Of a DNA stretch of 64,000 bases, positions 51,698 to 63,300 are shown one piece after another. Below the pieces are notes generated by a model. It saw nothing but the letters and a program-made list of their open reading frames with translations. It was not told where the DNA came from and ran no database searches. The DNA is taken from positions 310,001 to 374,000 of the forward strand of contig MBPM02000037.1 in NCBI GenBank assembly GCA_001695595.3, given 5' to 3'. Position 1 is the first letter of the stretch. Every line of letters begins with the position of its first letter. This stretch comes from Plasmopara viticola. Lineage: Eukaryota > Oomycota > Peronosporomycetes > Peronosporales > Peronosporaceae. The position numbers were made by a program, and so were the translations under genes.

Positions 51698-54600
51698 AAA
51701 GAGAATTGTTTTCTTTTATGAAATGCCGGTTTTCTCTTTTTCTTTATCTTTTAAAGTCTGATCATGCATGTTCTCAGAGTAGTCAGCAGCTAGGTGACCA
51801 GCTTCTTAAGAAAAACTCAGTGCGTTGCACACCGATTGGTACACCGATAAGGTGTAGCACGGGCCAAGCGATAAGACGACAGTGCTTAGTACTAAGAAGC
51901 TAGAAGAAAAATCTAAGGACCACAAATTAATATCTTTACCAACTGTTCATGGCTCTAGATTTGTCAAATTGGAAAATGACGTCGCGAGATGAAGCATAGT
52001 GCGCATGCACCGAATGTGTCGTGTGATGAAGACTGCGGCGGAACTAATACTCGATACGAGGAGTGACTTCGATAAGGAAGAGAGTTGAGGCAAGAGAATC
52101 GATTCGAGCCAGCCGTCGAAGTGAACGACGGCATGTATTTGCTTCTCCTAGGCCACAATGAAATGTGGCTAATCTGACAAAGGACGGCATTGACCCTCTT
52201 CGTGAAGTTGAGTGAGACAGAGCGAGCGTTGTGCTACGACTGTGTTTACTGACGTTCGGTAGACTTTGTTTTAGATGTATCGCGAAAAGAAGCACATTAC
52301 GCTGGACGCGTTGCTCATTGAGTTAAAGTGCGAGTCAGCACTAGATTTACATCTCAGAAAATGAAGCAGATCCGCGCTTGACCGCACGATTTTAAAAGAC
52401 ATGGCCTTTACGCACAGCAACCGCTTTAACCACTACGAAGCAATCGACGTTCATCAAATACGTTTGCAGTAACGCGCAGAAGGACGAGCACGATTTGACT
52501 TCGATGAGACTTGGGTACGAAGGACATGATGTTTATCTAAATGAAGAAGGTGGTCTAGAATGAGCTAGATAGTGTAAGAAGTAGGGAACGAGAAGGGTTA
52601 TGTGCTCGGTGCCGACCTGATGTTTCGCAATTAAAATTGGAGTCAGGGATGAAAACGTAATTGGTTTTAAACTGGCTTAGAATACATTTCTCCTGCACTC
52701 TCACCTTGCTCTGTGCTTGTGATAGACCGTGCAACGTATCACACACTTCTGACGGAAGAGTCTTAGCCAGCAAGCTCCACATTTCAAAAATGCAAGCTGA
52801 TCGACTGAATTTGAATAAACAGATTAAGCTCACCGCGGACAAAACGACGAACGTGAAGTTTGAAGATTACATGAAGGTGAAATTGTTGAGATTACTGAGA
52901 TGTGCAAACAGTATATCCAATGCTTTATACGCAGGTGCTTGCAAAGCGGTTGGATTGTGATGCGCTCTATATACTGATTATTTTAACCTAAGCTCAATTT
53001 CATCAGATGGTGTGGGCTGCCGTCAAAATGAAAATGCAGGTTGCCAAGACAGAGACAAAACGTCTTACAAGCCAATACCTTAGCAAAGGTCGTGTTTTCA
53101 CCTACAATGAGCTGCAAAGTCAGCCGACGCAAGCTATTTTACCACCAGTTTCTGTAATCATATGCAGAGTTAAAACTTTGCTGGCTAAAATGGCCAGCAA
53201 CTGTCTCCCAGAGAGAGTGAAGGTCATCAATTTAAAGAGTGACTAAGTACAGGAATAGGCCTAAAGGTGATGTTTAGTATACATCCAGCCTCTTTGAGGG
53301 GGTTGTTGTGGATGTCTTGCATAGGAGCCGGGATTATTAAGCTGACCGGTTCTTTTTGAATTCATCGATGCTGATGATAATTAGGTAAAGCAAGATGGCG
53401 CATGGTCACCCGTCGTTTTTTAACCAGTAGTAACTTTATCACTTCAGCTTAGTTGTTCTCTGTGTCAAGCGCACCAAGATTAAAGAAGGCAAAATTTCAC
53501 GTAAAGCAGTCATCATTTTTGTATAAGAAAACATCGAATCTCAGTAGACAAAGGTCGCCTGTTGAGAAAGAGCTAAGCTTTGTCGGGTCTCATGGCAAAA
53601 AAAAGGTAGGCAGGGCTAAGCCTCGAAGTGATCCATGCTCGCTAGCACTGACAATGCGTACAAACATGGCTTGCCGGACCTTGGGGCAATTTTTGAGAAG
53701 CTTTCGACCCTTGATCTATCCTCGTGAACTAAGAGCGCCGGGAGATGATGCTAGACGCTTAGCGGTCAAAGGAAGTCAGCCAAGTGCGTAGAATTAACGA
53801 ACACAACAATCTGAATCTAAATTTGTAAATTGACAGCAGCAGTACCTAGATTCCAATGAATCGATACTTTTTTGATCGTGGAAAGTCTCGAAGTGATGTT
53901 CCTTGTTTCATAAGGTTTGAACGCTATTGAGGTGGCAAAGAGGATGCGAGCTATGACCTCAGTCTAAGTATGGTGCAACTGGACCGCCACGAAACATAGG
54001 TCGATTAGAGGTCAATGATCGTGAATGCCACCCGCTTTGATCTTGAAAGAGTTTTGCGAATTCACAACTCTTCCTTTTCTAGGACTCACTTTACTTTGCA
54101 TGTCAATGCGCGCTGCAGGACATGTAAGTGGACGTAAGCAAGTCTCTGCGATGCTTGAGGCGCTAAAAAGTGCTTTAAAACAAGGCATGCTGTACACTAT
54201 CAACGAGTACTGAGCAAGAGGGGATAAGTGTTAAATGGGATATGTGTATTCAATTTTAAATAATGTAAAAATACAGGATCTAATTCTCAAGTTACTCTAC
54301 AGAGTTAACGCCTGTGTGCGTGTGTTGGTATTACTTCAGTGGAGACTTGCCACTGTGCGTGTTGTGGCGCTGTATCCACTAGTATGCGCTTGTAAGATAT
54401 ATATATATATATCATTTGCTGCCTGTCATTGGCAACACGATTAACTTTAGTTTAAGGCAGTGTGGACGAGGCCCTGCCACTGCCCGCGCAATTGTAAATT
54501 AATCACTACGTAGTGCTTTGACGAGACAGACTCGCTGCATGCTATGGGTGACTTAAGCCAAGGCAGAAAGGCAAGGTCCTGGAGATACATGTAAAATGGT

Positions 54601-57600
54601 GCGTTTTTATCCGAGCAACGCTTGTTAGAAGAGCGTCCTATATCATACAAGCTCAGGCTAGTTGTAGATCGTGTATCAATAGTAAGGCTCCGAGAGGGAC
54701 GCAATCCACAGAGCAACGCTTGTTGTCGATGTGTGCCCAGCGTGACATTGCTGGCTCATTCCCCGAGGTCAAGACGTCCGAGGCTTTACTTTTATATTGC
54801 ATGAGGAGCGGCATGTTCCAGAAAGCAAGGGTCCTGATGAGCCATATTTTTTGCCGAATGTCAATATGGTCGTAAAATGCGTCAATACACCATTGTGTCG
54901 ACGCGATGTATTTCATCATGGACCTCGATATCGACGAAGAGAAGGCAGAAACTTATCTCTCTTATCAAACAACCTCGTCCTGAATGGGAAAAGAAAGAAC
55001 GGACATGACGATAGCACTCGGCTGATTACCCTTATAAGATTTTCCTGGTACGGTTTATTATTCTTACTTATTAGTATTCACCATTTTCATACATCCTCGG
55101 GGGGGGGCACCAAAATGATGTGAAACCAGGATGTATCATACTCACGACCCGAATGACCGCACCTGTCGTGTCATCACTGTCACGCCAATCGTGGTGCGGT
55201 GGTGCTATGGTCCTTGATACACTTCCATGTGGACCGTGCGAATTCTTCGATCCATTCTATCTATCTGTTTAGATTCATAGAGCCGATGAGTAGCACGGCC
55301 TCAAATTGGTCCCGACTTTCTTCTCAGACGTGCGCAGATGCGTTTAAGCCATAGCGTACGTCAAAAAGAACGCTGAAACGCCGTAAGGCCTCGAAAACTC
55401 GCGATCATCGTAGTGACTGTGGTCTGTATCAACGTGGTGTAGAGGAGAAGTAAAGCAAACCGATTTGCTAAGCAATGTAGTCTTGTGCTAAAGTGGGGGT
55501 TCACACTTGAGCTGACACAAGACGCAACAGATTGACAACATGATATCGACTACCCATATTTCAATGGTGTGTGCTGTACTTTATAATTGTACTTAATTGC
55601 ATTTTGTGGATATAGCGTAATTTAAAAAAACACTTTAGAGAGTAAACTTGGCAGAAAATGATGTACAAGCGGATAGCCCGTTATCTGGCTATTAATGATT
55701 GACATCCTGCAAGAACAAGCTCAGTATCCTAAAGTTTCTGCAGCTAATAACGTTTTTTGCAAAGTATCCCATCGGACGAAACTTTACCAATTAAGAGCAT
55801 AGCCTTTATACCTGCCGAACCCACAGTGTGCCGCTGAGTCGTCGCCACGATCGACTTATTTTTATTTTAGCCGACGGAGCGATATGACCACTTACATTCG
55901 ACAGATTCAAAGAACGCATGGCTTAGGCGCCGATAGTGGACTCGCTACATTCGAACGATTTGTAAGTGTTTTCTGTGATTTGCCATTGGTACCACACCGC
56001 TGCAAAGAGACGCCGATGAACGAGATTGATTGATAGCGTTTGGGCATCGAGACTATCATTATCACGACGAAGTGGTACTTGCGATGGACCATTGTTATGC
56101 TAACCTTCTAGGCTTTCATTTAAGTGCTGCGACACAATTACATTACCTTTCCCACAAAATGTTTTGGTGGCTCTTTTGTATGCAGAGTATATGAAGTATA
56201 AGTCATAAAGTAGCTGACGCAATACCGCGTTCTTTCAATGAGCTAGCTTTTTCTATATGACATGATCTAAACCATTTTGATCTATGTCATGCGATGCTAC
56301 ATCAGTTCTTGACGGAAGCTTGGCTGCTGCATCACACCACCAATCACCGTCTAGCTAGCCTCTCATACGTAAGATTTATGACATTGTTTGTTTTTGAAGG
56401 CTCAAAACATATCGCTTAGCAGTTATCTCGGTCAAATTAAGGCACAAAGGTTTGGTACGCTCCATCACCGGCTTGAGCTAAGCTGGTGATCCTTCACATG
56501 CAATGTGCTTCGGCCGGCTAAACCCTCGCCAAATGCTCTCCATCGTTGGAATGCTTGCCGGTGCCATCACGCTACTAGCAGTCCATTAAAGTACACTCTG
56601 TGAGCGACATTTGTTATTTGTGCTTAAGCCCGTGTTGCGAATAAATATTTATCGCATACGTATCAGCATTAGAGCTGCACAGGATCCGAGAAGCAGCGAT
56701 CTTTGCTTTGAACTGAGCAAAATTGCTCATTCGGCGACTTTCATACTAGACGGTGAAAAAACACAATGCTGCTTTTTGATCGCGTTTTTGTACAACGTAG
56801 ACTCCCGAATGTCAAGTGTGTCGGACCGAGATCCTAGCTGCACGGCCCGAAGGTGCTTGACACCAATTTAGACATATTCCATAGTAGACCATCCGCAGAC
56901 CGATCATAAGACAAAGTGGCCGAATCTTGATATCAAAGAAGTTTTGCGTAGTCTGCACGCGGATACACCACGGCATAAAAGCAGTACGCTTCAACTAATT
57001 TCCCGAGTTGATCAATACCGTTTGTACCCAACTAGGCTACTCACTGCTCTACGTAAATAGTCTAGTTAACTTATGCGCTCTAATAACGTCAGCAGATGGT
57101 GGTAAAAGGCTAAATGTAGAAGAAAAACGGAGAAAAAGTTACTATAGCCTTTACACGCCAGCTTCGAAAACAAAGGCTTCGCTCAAGCCAAATATATAAT
57201 GGATTCATATTTAACAAAGTAGAAGATAAAGATATTAAAGTTGGTATTAAAGACTTGAAATGTGTTAATGATTAAATTTACCTACTTATGCACTTACTGT
57301 CAACTTTATGACTAAATAACACCCACGCTTCGAGAACCGATTACATTTATAAAAAAAGGATTGTTTTACTCAAATCAGAAAAGGATACAGTATAGCTAAA
57401 CGAAGGAGCTTTGGAGCGGGTTATGGGCAGGACTAGCCACAGATGACCAAAATATCATTCGAAGCACAGAGTACCACAACCTCCGTCTCTAAAGGCGCAA
57501 GCCGAACAACTTGCTCGCCGAGGGATGTGCCTGCATGTTTGGGGCTCGAAAAGAGATCGGACAAGACTAAAGAGTTTTGGAAATTCGGCAACCCAGTGCG

Positions 57601-59559
57601 TGCCTCGCCAAAGCAAGTCAAAGAGCAGTTGGCCATTGTCGAAGTTGTGTCCGACGAATGCCGGTCGCGGTAATCACCAAAACAAAAAAAAATTGTGTCT
57701 CACATGACGCTTTGACACTATTCTCTTTCATCCTTGATAAAAAAAGTTATCACCTTTATCACATCGAGAAATTATTGCGTGAACGTGTCACCAGAAATGT
57801 TTTAGCATCTTGTGAAATGAAGGAACATCCTCTCAGTGTCCGTGGGAGCTTAAACAGTCATTTCGACAAGACTGCTTCGACGCTGTAGTCGCTTTTGGTC
57901 ATAATTAGAAGCATCATAAGCAAAACACTAACTGTAATATTTAAGTAAGATGAATGGGGGCAACAAGGAGATCTGATCTCGTAGCTTCTGGTGACTGCTG
58001 CAAACTTTGTTCTCGCAGGAGAATGTTGGTGCAGAGTATGGGTAACAGGGCAATGGTCTGGGGGGGTTGATAAGTCTTTAGCCGAGAAGAAGCTTTTGCT
58101 TCACTTGCACATTGACTTCACTGAAGTTGTTGCGATGTGTTAGCCAATAGTACAGCTTCTTGTACCTTCAATCCTAGCGCTAAACACACATTCAATTGTC
58201 CTCATACAATTTTTTAGGTAATAAAACTACGAATTTTGCTCGTGTTACCGGTAGTAGGCCTACGCTTTTTTGAGCCGTCGGACGAGCGCGGCAGTCTTCA
58301 TAGAGAAATGCCTGCTAAACTGACAACATGGCTTTGATCGATGCGCGTGCATCTTGCGGAGCTCTTATTGAGACTGGAGTCAGGCATTAATGGTACCCGA
58401 CGTAATCTCTTAGGCGATCACAGACTGCACCTTAGACACGAGCTCTAAGTATGAATGTGGATCTAAAAGTAAGCGAGATTTATTTGGCTGTGACTGCATT
58501 CCATGCCTATGCACCTCATCGAGCCAATTGGATTTGAGCCTTAGCTCTTCAGGCCTAAATAGTTTTGGCATTAAGTGCATGAGGTGTGTAGCGAGAAATT
58601 GGTCGTTTGCGAGCACGCGCTGTGCAATGTACGAGCTTGCTAGTGTGTGGCTTAGGTAACTGAAGATTATGCAGAGTCCTTTTTTACTACTCGAATCGGT
58701 GGTCCAAACCGCACACTAAAGAGCACTTAAGCTTCGTTAAGAGGACTGCTCACTCATTTCCATTCTCAGATATCAGAGAAGCGAGTCGGGGTCGATCCGA
58801 AGGTTAAAGCCTTGCCTGTTCATTATAGTAGATGACCGATTCGCGCGGCGCGATTGTGCTTGAGTAACCGACCGTCATAGCGTGCGAACGCCGCTGAATT
58901 TCAAAATATGAGCCAGGGTCATGCTGTCGGCTTCAAACCACAACATTTCAACGACAAGAAAAGGTCGTCGGGTTTGACTGCTTTGGGTTTCGTAATGGAT
59001 TATATATATACTAATATAGTGCGAGCTTAAAAGAAGCGGCACAAGTCGCGACGGTGATGTGTGAAAGTCTAAAATGACGTATAATAAACAAAAAGCTCGT
59101 GACTAAGGTATGACGCGTAAGCACTTAGATGGTCATAGGGTTTGATGGGAACAACTGCAAGAAATCAAGTTATTCTTCAAAAAGACATGTGAATATCCAC
59201 CTACGTCATTTGCACCATTGCGTTTGCAAGGAAAATCAAGGACAAATTGATTTCGTCGAAATCATTTGTTTTCAAAGCAGCAAATAGAAAGTAGACACAT
59301 TGTCCTTGTGCAGCATTCAATTTGTTTGGTATGCTCAGTGTAGACCGCTAACGTCACGTCAAGAATCCTCTCACAAACTTAATGTGTGCGATTGCCGCAC
59401 AGCCAAAGCTGGAAAGCGTAAAATGAGAAAAAAAAACATAAAAAGAAGCAGAAATTAGCCTTATGTTCCTAATGATTCGGATCTTGCAAGAAGAACTCGT
59501 CAAGTGCCTTGCTATCTGGCCTACATCACCGATTGCGGTCTCAAGTGCATGAATATGAC
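51698..59559. other. Gene-poor region with unidentified fragments
   Basis: Plus-strand frames from about 52270 to 53245 have stretches of protein-like sequence broken by stops (for example Y-R-E-K-K-H-I-T-L-D-A-L-L near 52276). They may be an old transposase or gene; not identified. A 76-codon ATG frame at 57443-57673 has low complexity and no domain. An (AT)n run lies at 54396-54411 and a nine-base G run near 55100. Confidence 0.35.
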
Positions 59560-59800
59560 ACGGGCTTTGAAATCACGCTTTTAACACGAGACGTGACCAA
59601 TGCAAGATCCGGCCGTGCAAATAGTGCCGACAGCGATGCAGACTATGCAAACAATGCTGATCTGGGTCGGATTATGTCAGGTACCTATATCTACTGTGTA
59701 TAAAAGTTCACACTGGCAATCTCAAGTACGTGGTCTCGCATCGACTCTTTACTCCTGAGGCAGAACACGTGGCTTGAGCACTGAAAATGTCATCTTTCAA
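59560..59800 (+). pseudogene. Copia RNase H remnant
   Basis: The plus-strand frame at 59509-59703 contains S-D-A-D-Y-A-N-N-A-D-L-G-R-I-M-S-G-T, matching the Copia RNase H block S-D-A-D-Y-A-x-D-x-x-x-R-x-S-x-S-G. Further on, in another frame, P-E-A-E-H-V-A matches T-E-A-E-Y-x-A. A third, very decayed Copia fragment unrelated in sequence to the two larger elements. Confidence 0.55.
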
Positions 59801-60278
59801 GCGATGCTTGTGCTCGACATATTCCCGTGGAAATCGGAGAGCTAACGGATATTCTATCAAAAGGTAGAGCATTTTTGTAGCTCTTAATCAAAAACAGTGA
59901 CTCTTTAACTGTTGCAACAGAGTCACACCGATATTTTTTTGCCCGGCCACTCTTTGTGGCGGTAGCTTCGTAGTCTTGGCTGATGGATATGGTGTTGAAA
60001 CCTAACAACTTTTGATTCTTATAAGAAAAATTGGTATGCAATATTTAATTCGATAAACCTTTTCATCTCCCGGAGTAACTTGCCACCATATATACTAAAG
60101 AAAAGAGCGTGGAATATGTGATACGAACAGCAAACTAAAGCATTCATTAAATTATTTGCTAGAAGTTATAAACAAATCAAAGCCTATTAATTCTAATTTA
60201 CAAAGTATTGCTCAAGTAGAGTAACTTTTAAGCGCACTTACTTTAGTGCCCAAACAACACACGTCCATCGTATCTATT
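59801..60278. other. Upstream region of the dynein gene
   Basis: No gene seen. Base composition becomes more GC-rich towards the dynein start. Confidence 0.5.
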
Positions 60279-60338
60279 ATGGCAGCGACGCTTCGCCATA
60301 AATCGTATCGTAGCTCGAATGGACCCGGACGTCGGTGA
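60279..60338 (+). promoter_or_regulatory. Upstream ORF overlapping the dynein start
   Basis: ATG at 60279 opens a 19-codon frame ending TGA at 60338, overlapping the dynein ATG (60319) in a different frame. If it lies in the transcript it could reduce or tune dynein translation. The transcript start is unknown. Confidence 0.4.
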
Positions 60339-63300
60339 CACTCGGCGCAATTATTTGTCCGGTCTTCTCCGCAGTCTCTGGGCTCCACGCAACACTCGTT
60401 TGTGCGAAGACATAGCCTCACAGCAAGCACTGACCCAGTTCCTCGATAATTTGCAGTGCAATGTACTGTACGCACGTCTGACAAGTGCGAGTGACGAAAT
60501 CCGCTTATTCAATACCTTTCAAGGCGAAGAGAGTGGCACTAATGACGAAACAGCAGCTTTTTTAAAGCTTCACAAAGCAACGCCATTGACACCTGAGAAC
60601 ATGAGTACAAGTGTCCACCTCACGTCAGCATTGCAGACGCCACTCCAGAGTCTGTACCAGAGTGTGCACCAAGTGTACGCACCTTTATTACTACGTGACG
60701 ACAATCGTACCAATATACTATCACAAAAACTCAAGGACGTTTTGCTCGAGTTGGATACCGGATTAGCAGGGACCTGTTTGGTACAAGGAGGGCGTGCCAC
60801 AACGAGCAACAGTGTACCACGTGACGGCTCAAAGGACGGTCTGATGGGCATTGCAACGCTTTCGGACGAGTTTGCCTACTGGGAAGCAATGCAGCATGAC
60901 GCGACACAAGCTCGACGCGCAAAGAAATTCAGTGCGGTCTTTGAAATGGTACATCAGCGATTTACAGCTCCATTAGAAGACTTGAGCTTTGACGAAATGA
61001 ACGATCTGTTGGATGACGCTTTGAACGTAGCGGATGATCTTTGGCGTCTCGAACTGGCACAAGACCAACGGTACCCCCAGCAACGAATGGATCATTTCCT
61101 TGGGCTCGTCACGAATGCTCTCAATTCGTTTATCCTTGCAAAAGCACAGCATAAATCGACGGACGAGACGGTGTGGCAAGCCCCGTTCCATGATGTCCAG
61201 CAATTGCTGCAACAGGGCATCACTCTGTGTGAGAAGTGGCGCCATACCATCGAGTCTCTAACTGGTACACTCTGGCCTGCACACAGTGAACGCAAGTGGC
61301 AAGGCTCTCGATCGTCGCAAGCCGACCGTGTGCACTTGCTCACTGCTCGGTTCGAGCAGATTCTACGCGTCCGCACAACGTACGAAGAGCTCCAGGCTTT
61401 GTTACCGTCAACACGAGGCGCGCATGAGACCAAGGACCTTGCCAGCGCGTGTTTCCGCCCGTTTCAACAGCTCTGTCCACTCTACTACAATGCGTACACG
61501 GAACCGGCGTGGCAACGCGCCTTGCGTGAGTTTGATCGGCTATTGGCTCCAATGGAGACCCAAGTCGCGGCCGTCTTGCGTGACCGGTTGCGTGCCGTCG
61601 CGTCCAAGCCGAGCGCGGCAGCTCGTTTGCTCCAACGCTACCAACACGTGTTGCAACGCTCGACGTTGGTTCAAGCACTAGCCGGTGAACGCGACGCCCT
61701 TCTTGCGCAACTCTTGGCGCATGTTGATCACTTGGACCATGAGTTTGAGGCTCGAAAGCAACCGCTGGGCGCTAGTACAGGTGCTTCGACGAGCGCCATG
61801 CACGTGGGCAAGACCTTGAGTAGCGACGTCAACGTCATTGTGTGGGCCCACGCGTTGAACCGGCGAGTCGTGGACGTGCAACGTCTTGCGCGTTATGTCT
61901 TGCTCGACTTGCCTGCGTTCCCTCGGTTTGCCCAGCAATGTGAGAGAGTGGCCGCCAAAGCGAGCGGGTTGGTGCTCGACCGCGTCCGCGACTGGCAAGC
62001 AGCCGTGGCCCGTGCGTTGGACGACGAAGATGATCATGGTCACTCCTTACGACTACAAGGTCGACTCATGCAGATTGACAAGGCAAGTGGCGATCTTGTC
62101 GTCAATTTCAGCGAGTTCCTCGTCACGCTGCTTCGGGACGTGCGTCAACTCACGGAATTATCGTGTCAACAAGGCACGCCACCGACGGAAGCGTGGGTTC
62201 CCTCGCGTGTTTGTCAAGTCGCGGCAGAGGCTGAGAAATACTACCGGTTTGGCGTCACGTTGCAAAAGGTGGCCAACTTTTACAATAGTATTGACGCCCA
62301 AATGATCGACGAGCAGAAACCCATGCTCCTCGATGCGTTGCTGGCGTTTGAAGAGGCAGTGAAACGCCCAGGCCTTGCACCGACTCAGACGTTGCAAGCC
62401 AAGGGCAAGGAGGTGACGTGGGCGAATCTCGACGAGTGTGATGAATACGTGCGTCAGTTACAGACGGCCGCCGATCGCCTGGCAGCCGAGAATCGACGCT
62501 TGAAACGTGCGCATGAGCGATTGGGGCACGAGTTGGTGGGCCTGATGGACGTGGACTTGCTGCGCTTTCCGCAAAAGTGGAAAGAGCGCTGGGACGAGAT
62601 CAAACGCAACGCACAGGTCATCACGCGGAAGCAAGACGCTGCCCGCAGTGCCAAGTGGTACCTGTTCTGGGACCATCAAGTGTACAAGGTGCTGGAAGCT
62701 GGCTACCAATTGGGGCTGGAAATGCTCACTGAAAACCTGCCCGAGATCAAGGAAATCAAGACAGAGGTGCAGTTCCCAACGGCAACGACTGCGGCGGTGG
62801 CAAGGAGCGCCCTGTTGGTGTTGAAACCGCCGGTGGAAGAAGTGCGTACGACGTATTACAAGGCCATGAAAAAGTTTGTGGCGCGACCGATCAAGTTTGG
62901 CGGCTTTGCGAATTCGTCCGTCTATTCAGCCATGTGCGATGCGAACGCACGGAATCTTGTCCGGGTCTATGAAACGTGTGAGCGCTTATTTACTCGGGTA
63001 GAAGGATTGATGACAGAGTATGAACATTGGGGTTTCTTGGCACGCATTGGAGCCGGTGGCACGATCGACTTGGATAGTATGATGGAGACGACGTTACAGG
63101 AACCCGTGGATTGGGAGCTTAACTTCAAGACGATTCGTACAAAACGGAAAGAGAGTGAAAAGATCCCCGACGCGGTTCGCGTGGATTGTATCCACGTGTC
63201 GTTCGTACCGTTCAAGCGTTCCTTGGACGAATACTTGCACCGCTTTACCGACGCGTTGCTCTTATCGTTACGCAAGAGTACCCTGCTCCACATTCGAGTG

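Noticed and set aside
57443..57673. 76-codon ATG frame, with an equally open minus-strand frame
   Set aside because: Low-complexity composition and comparable openness on the opposite strand; no evidence to choose either.
61340..62043. Long minus-strand frames opposite the dynein gene
   Set aside because: They are shadows of GC-rich coding sequence; the sense frame is open for 1227 codons and matches dynein-2.
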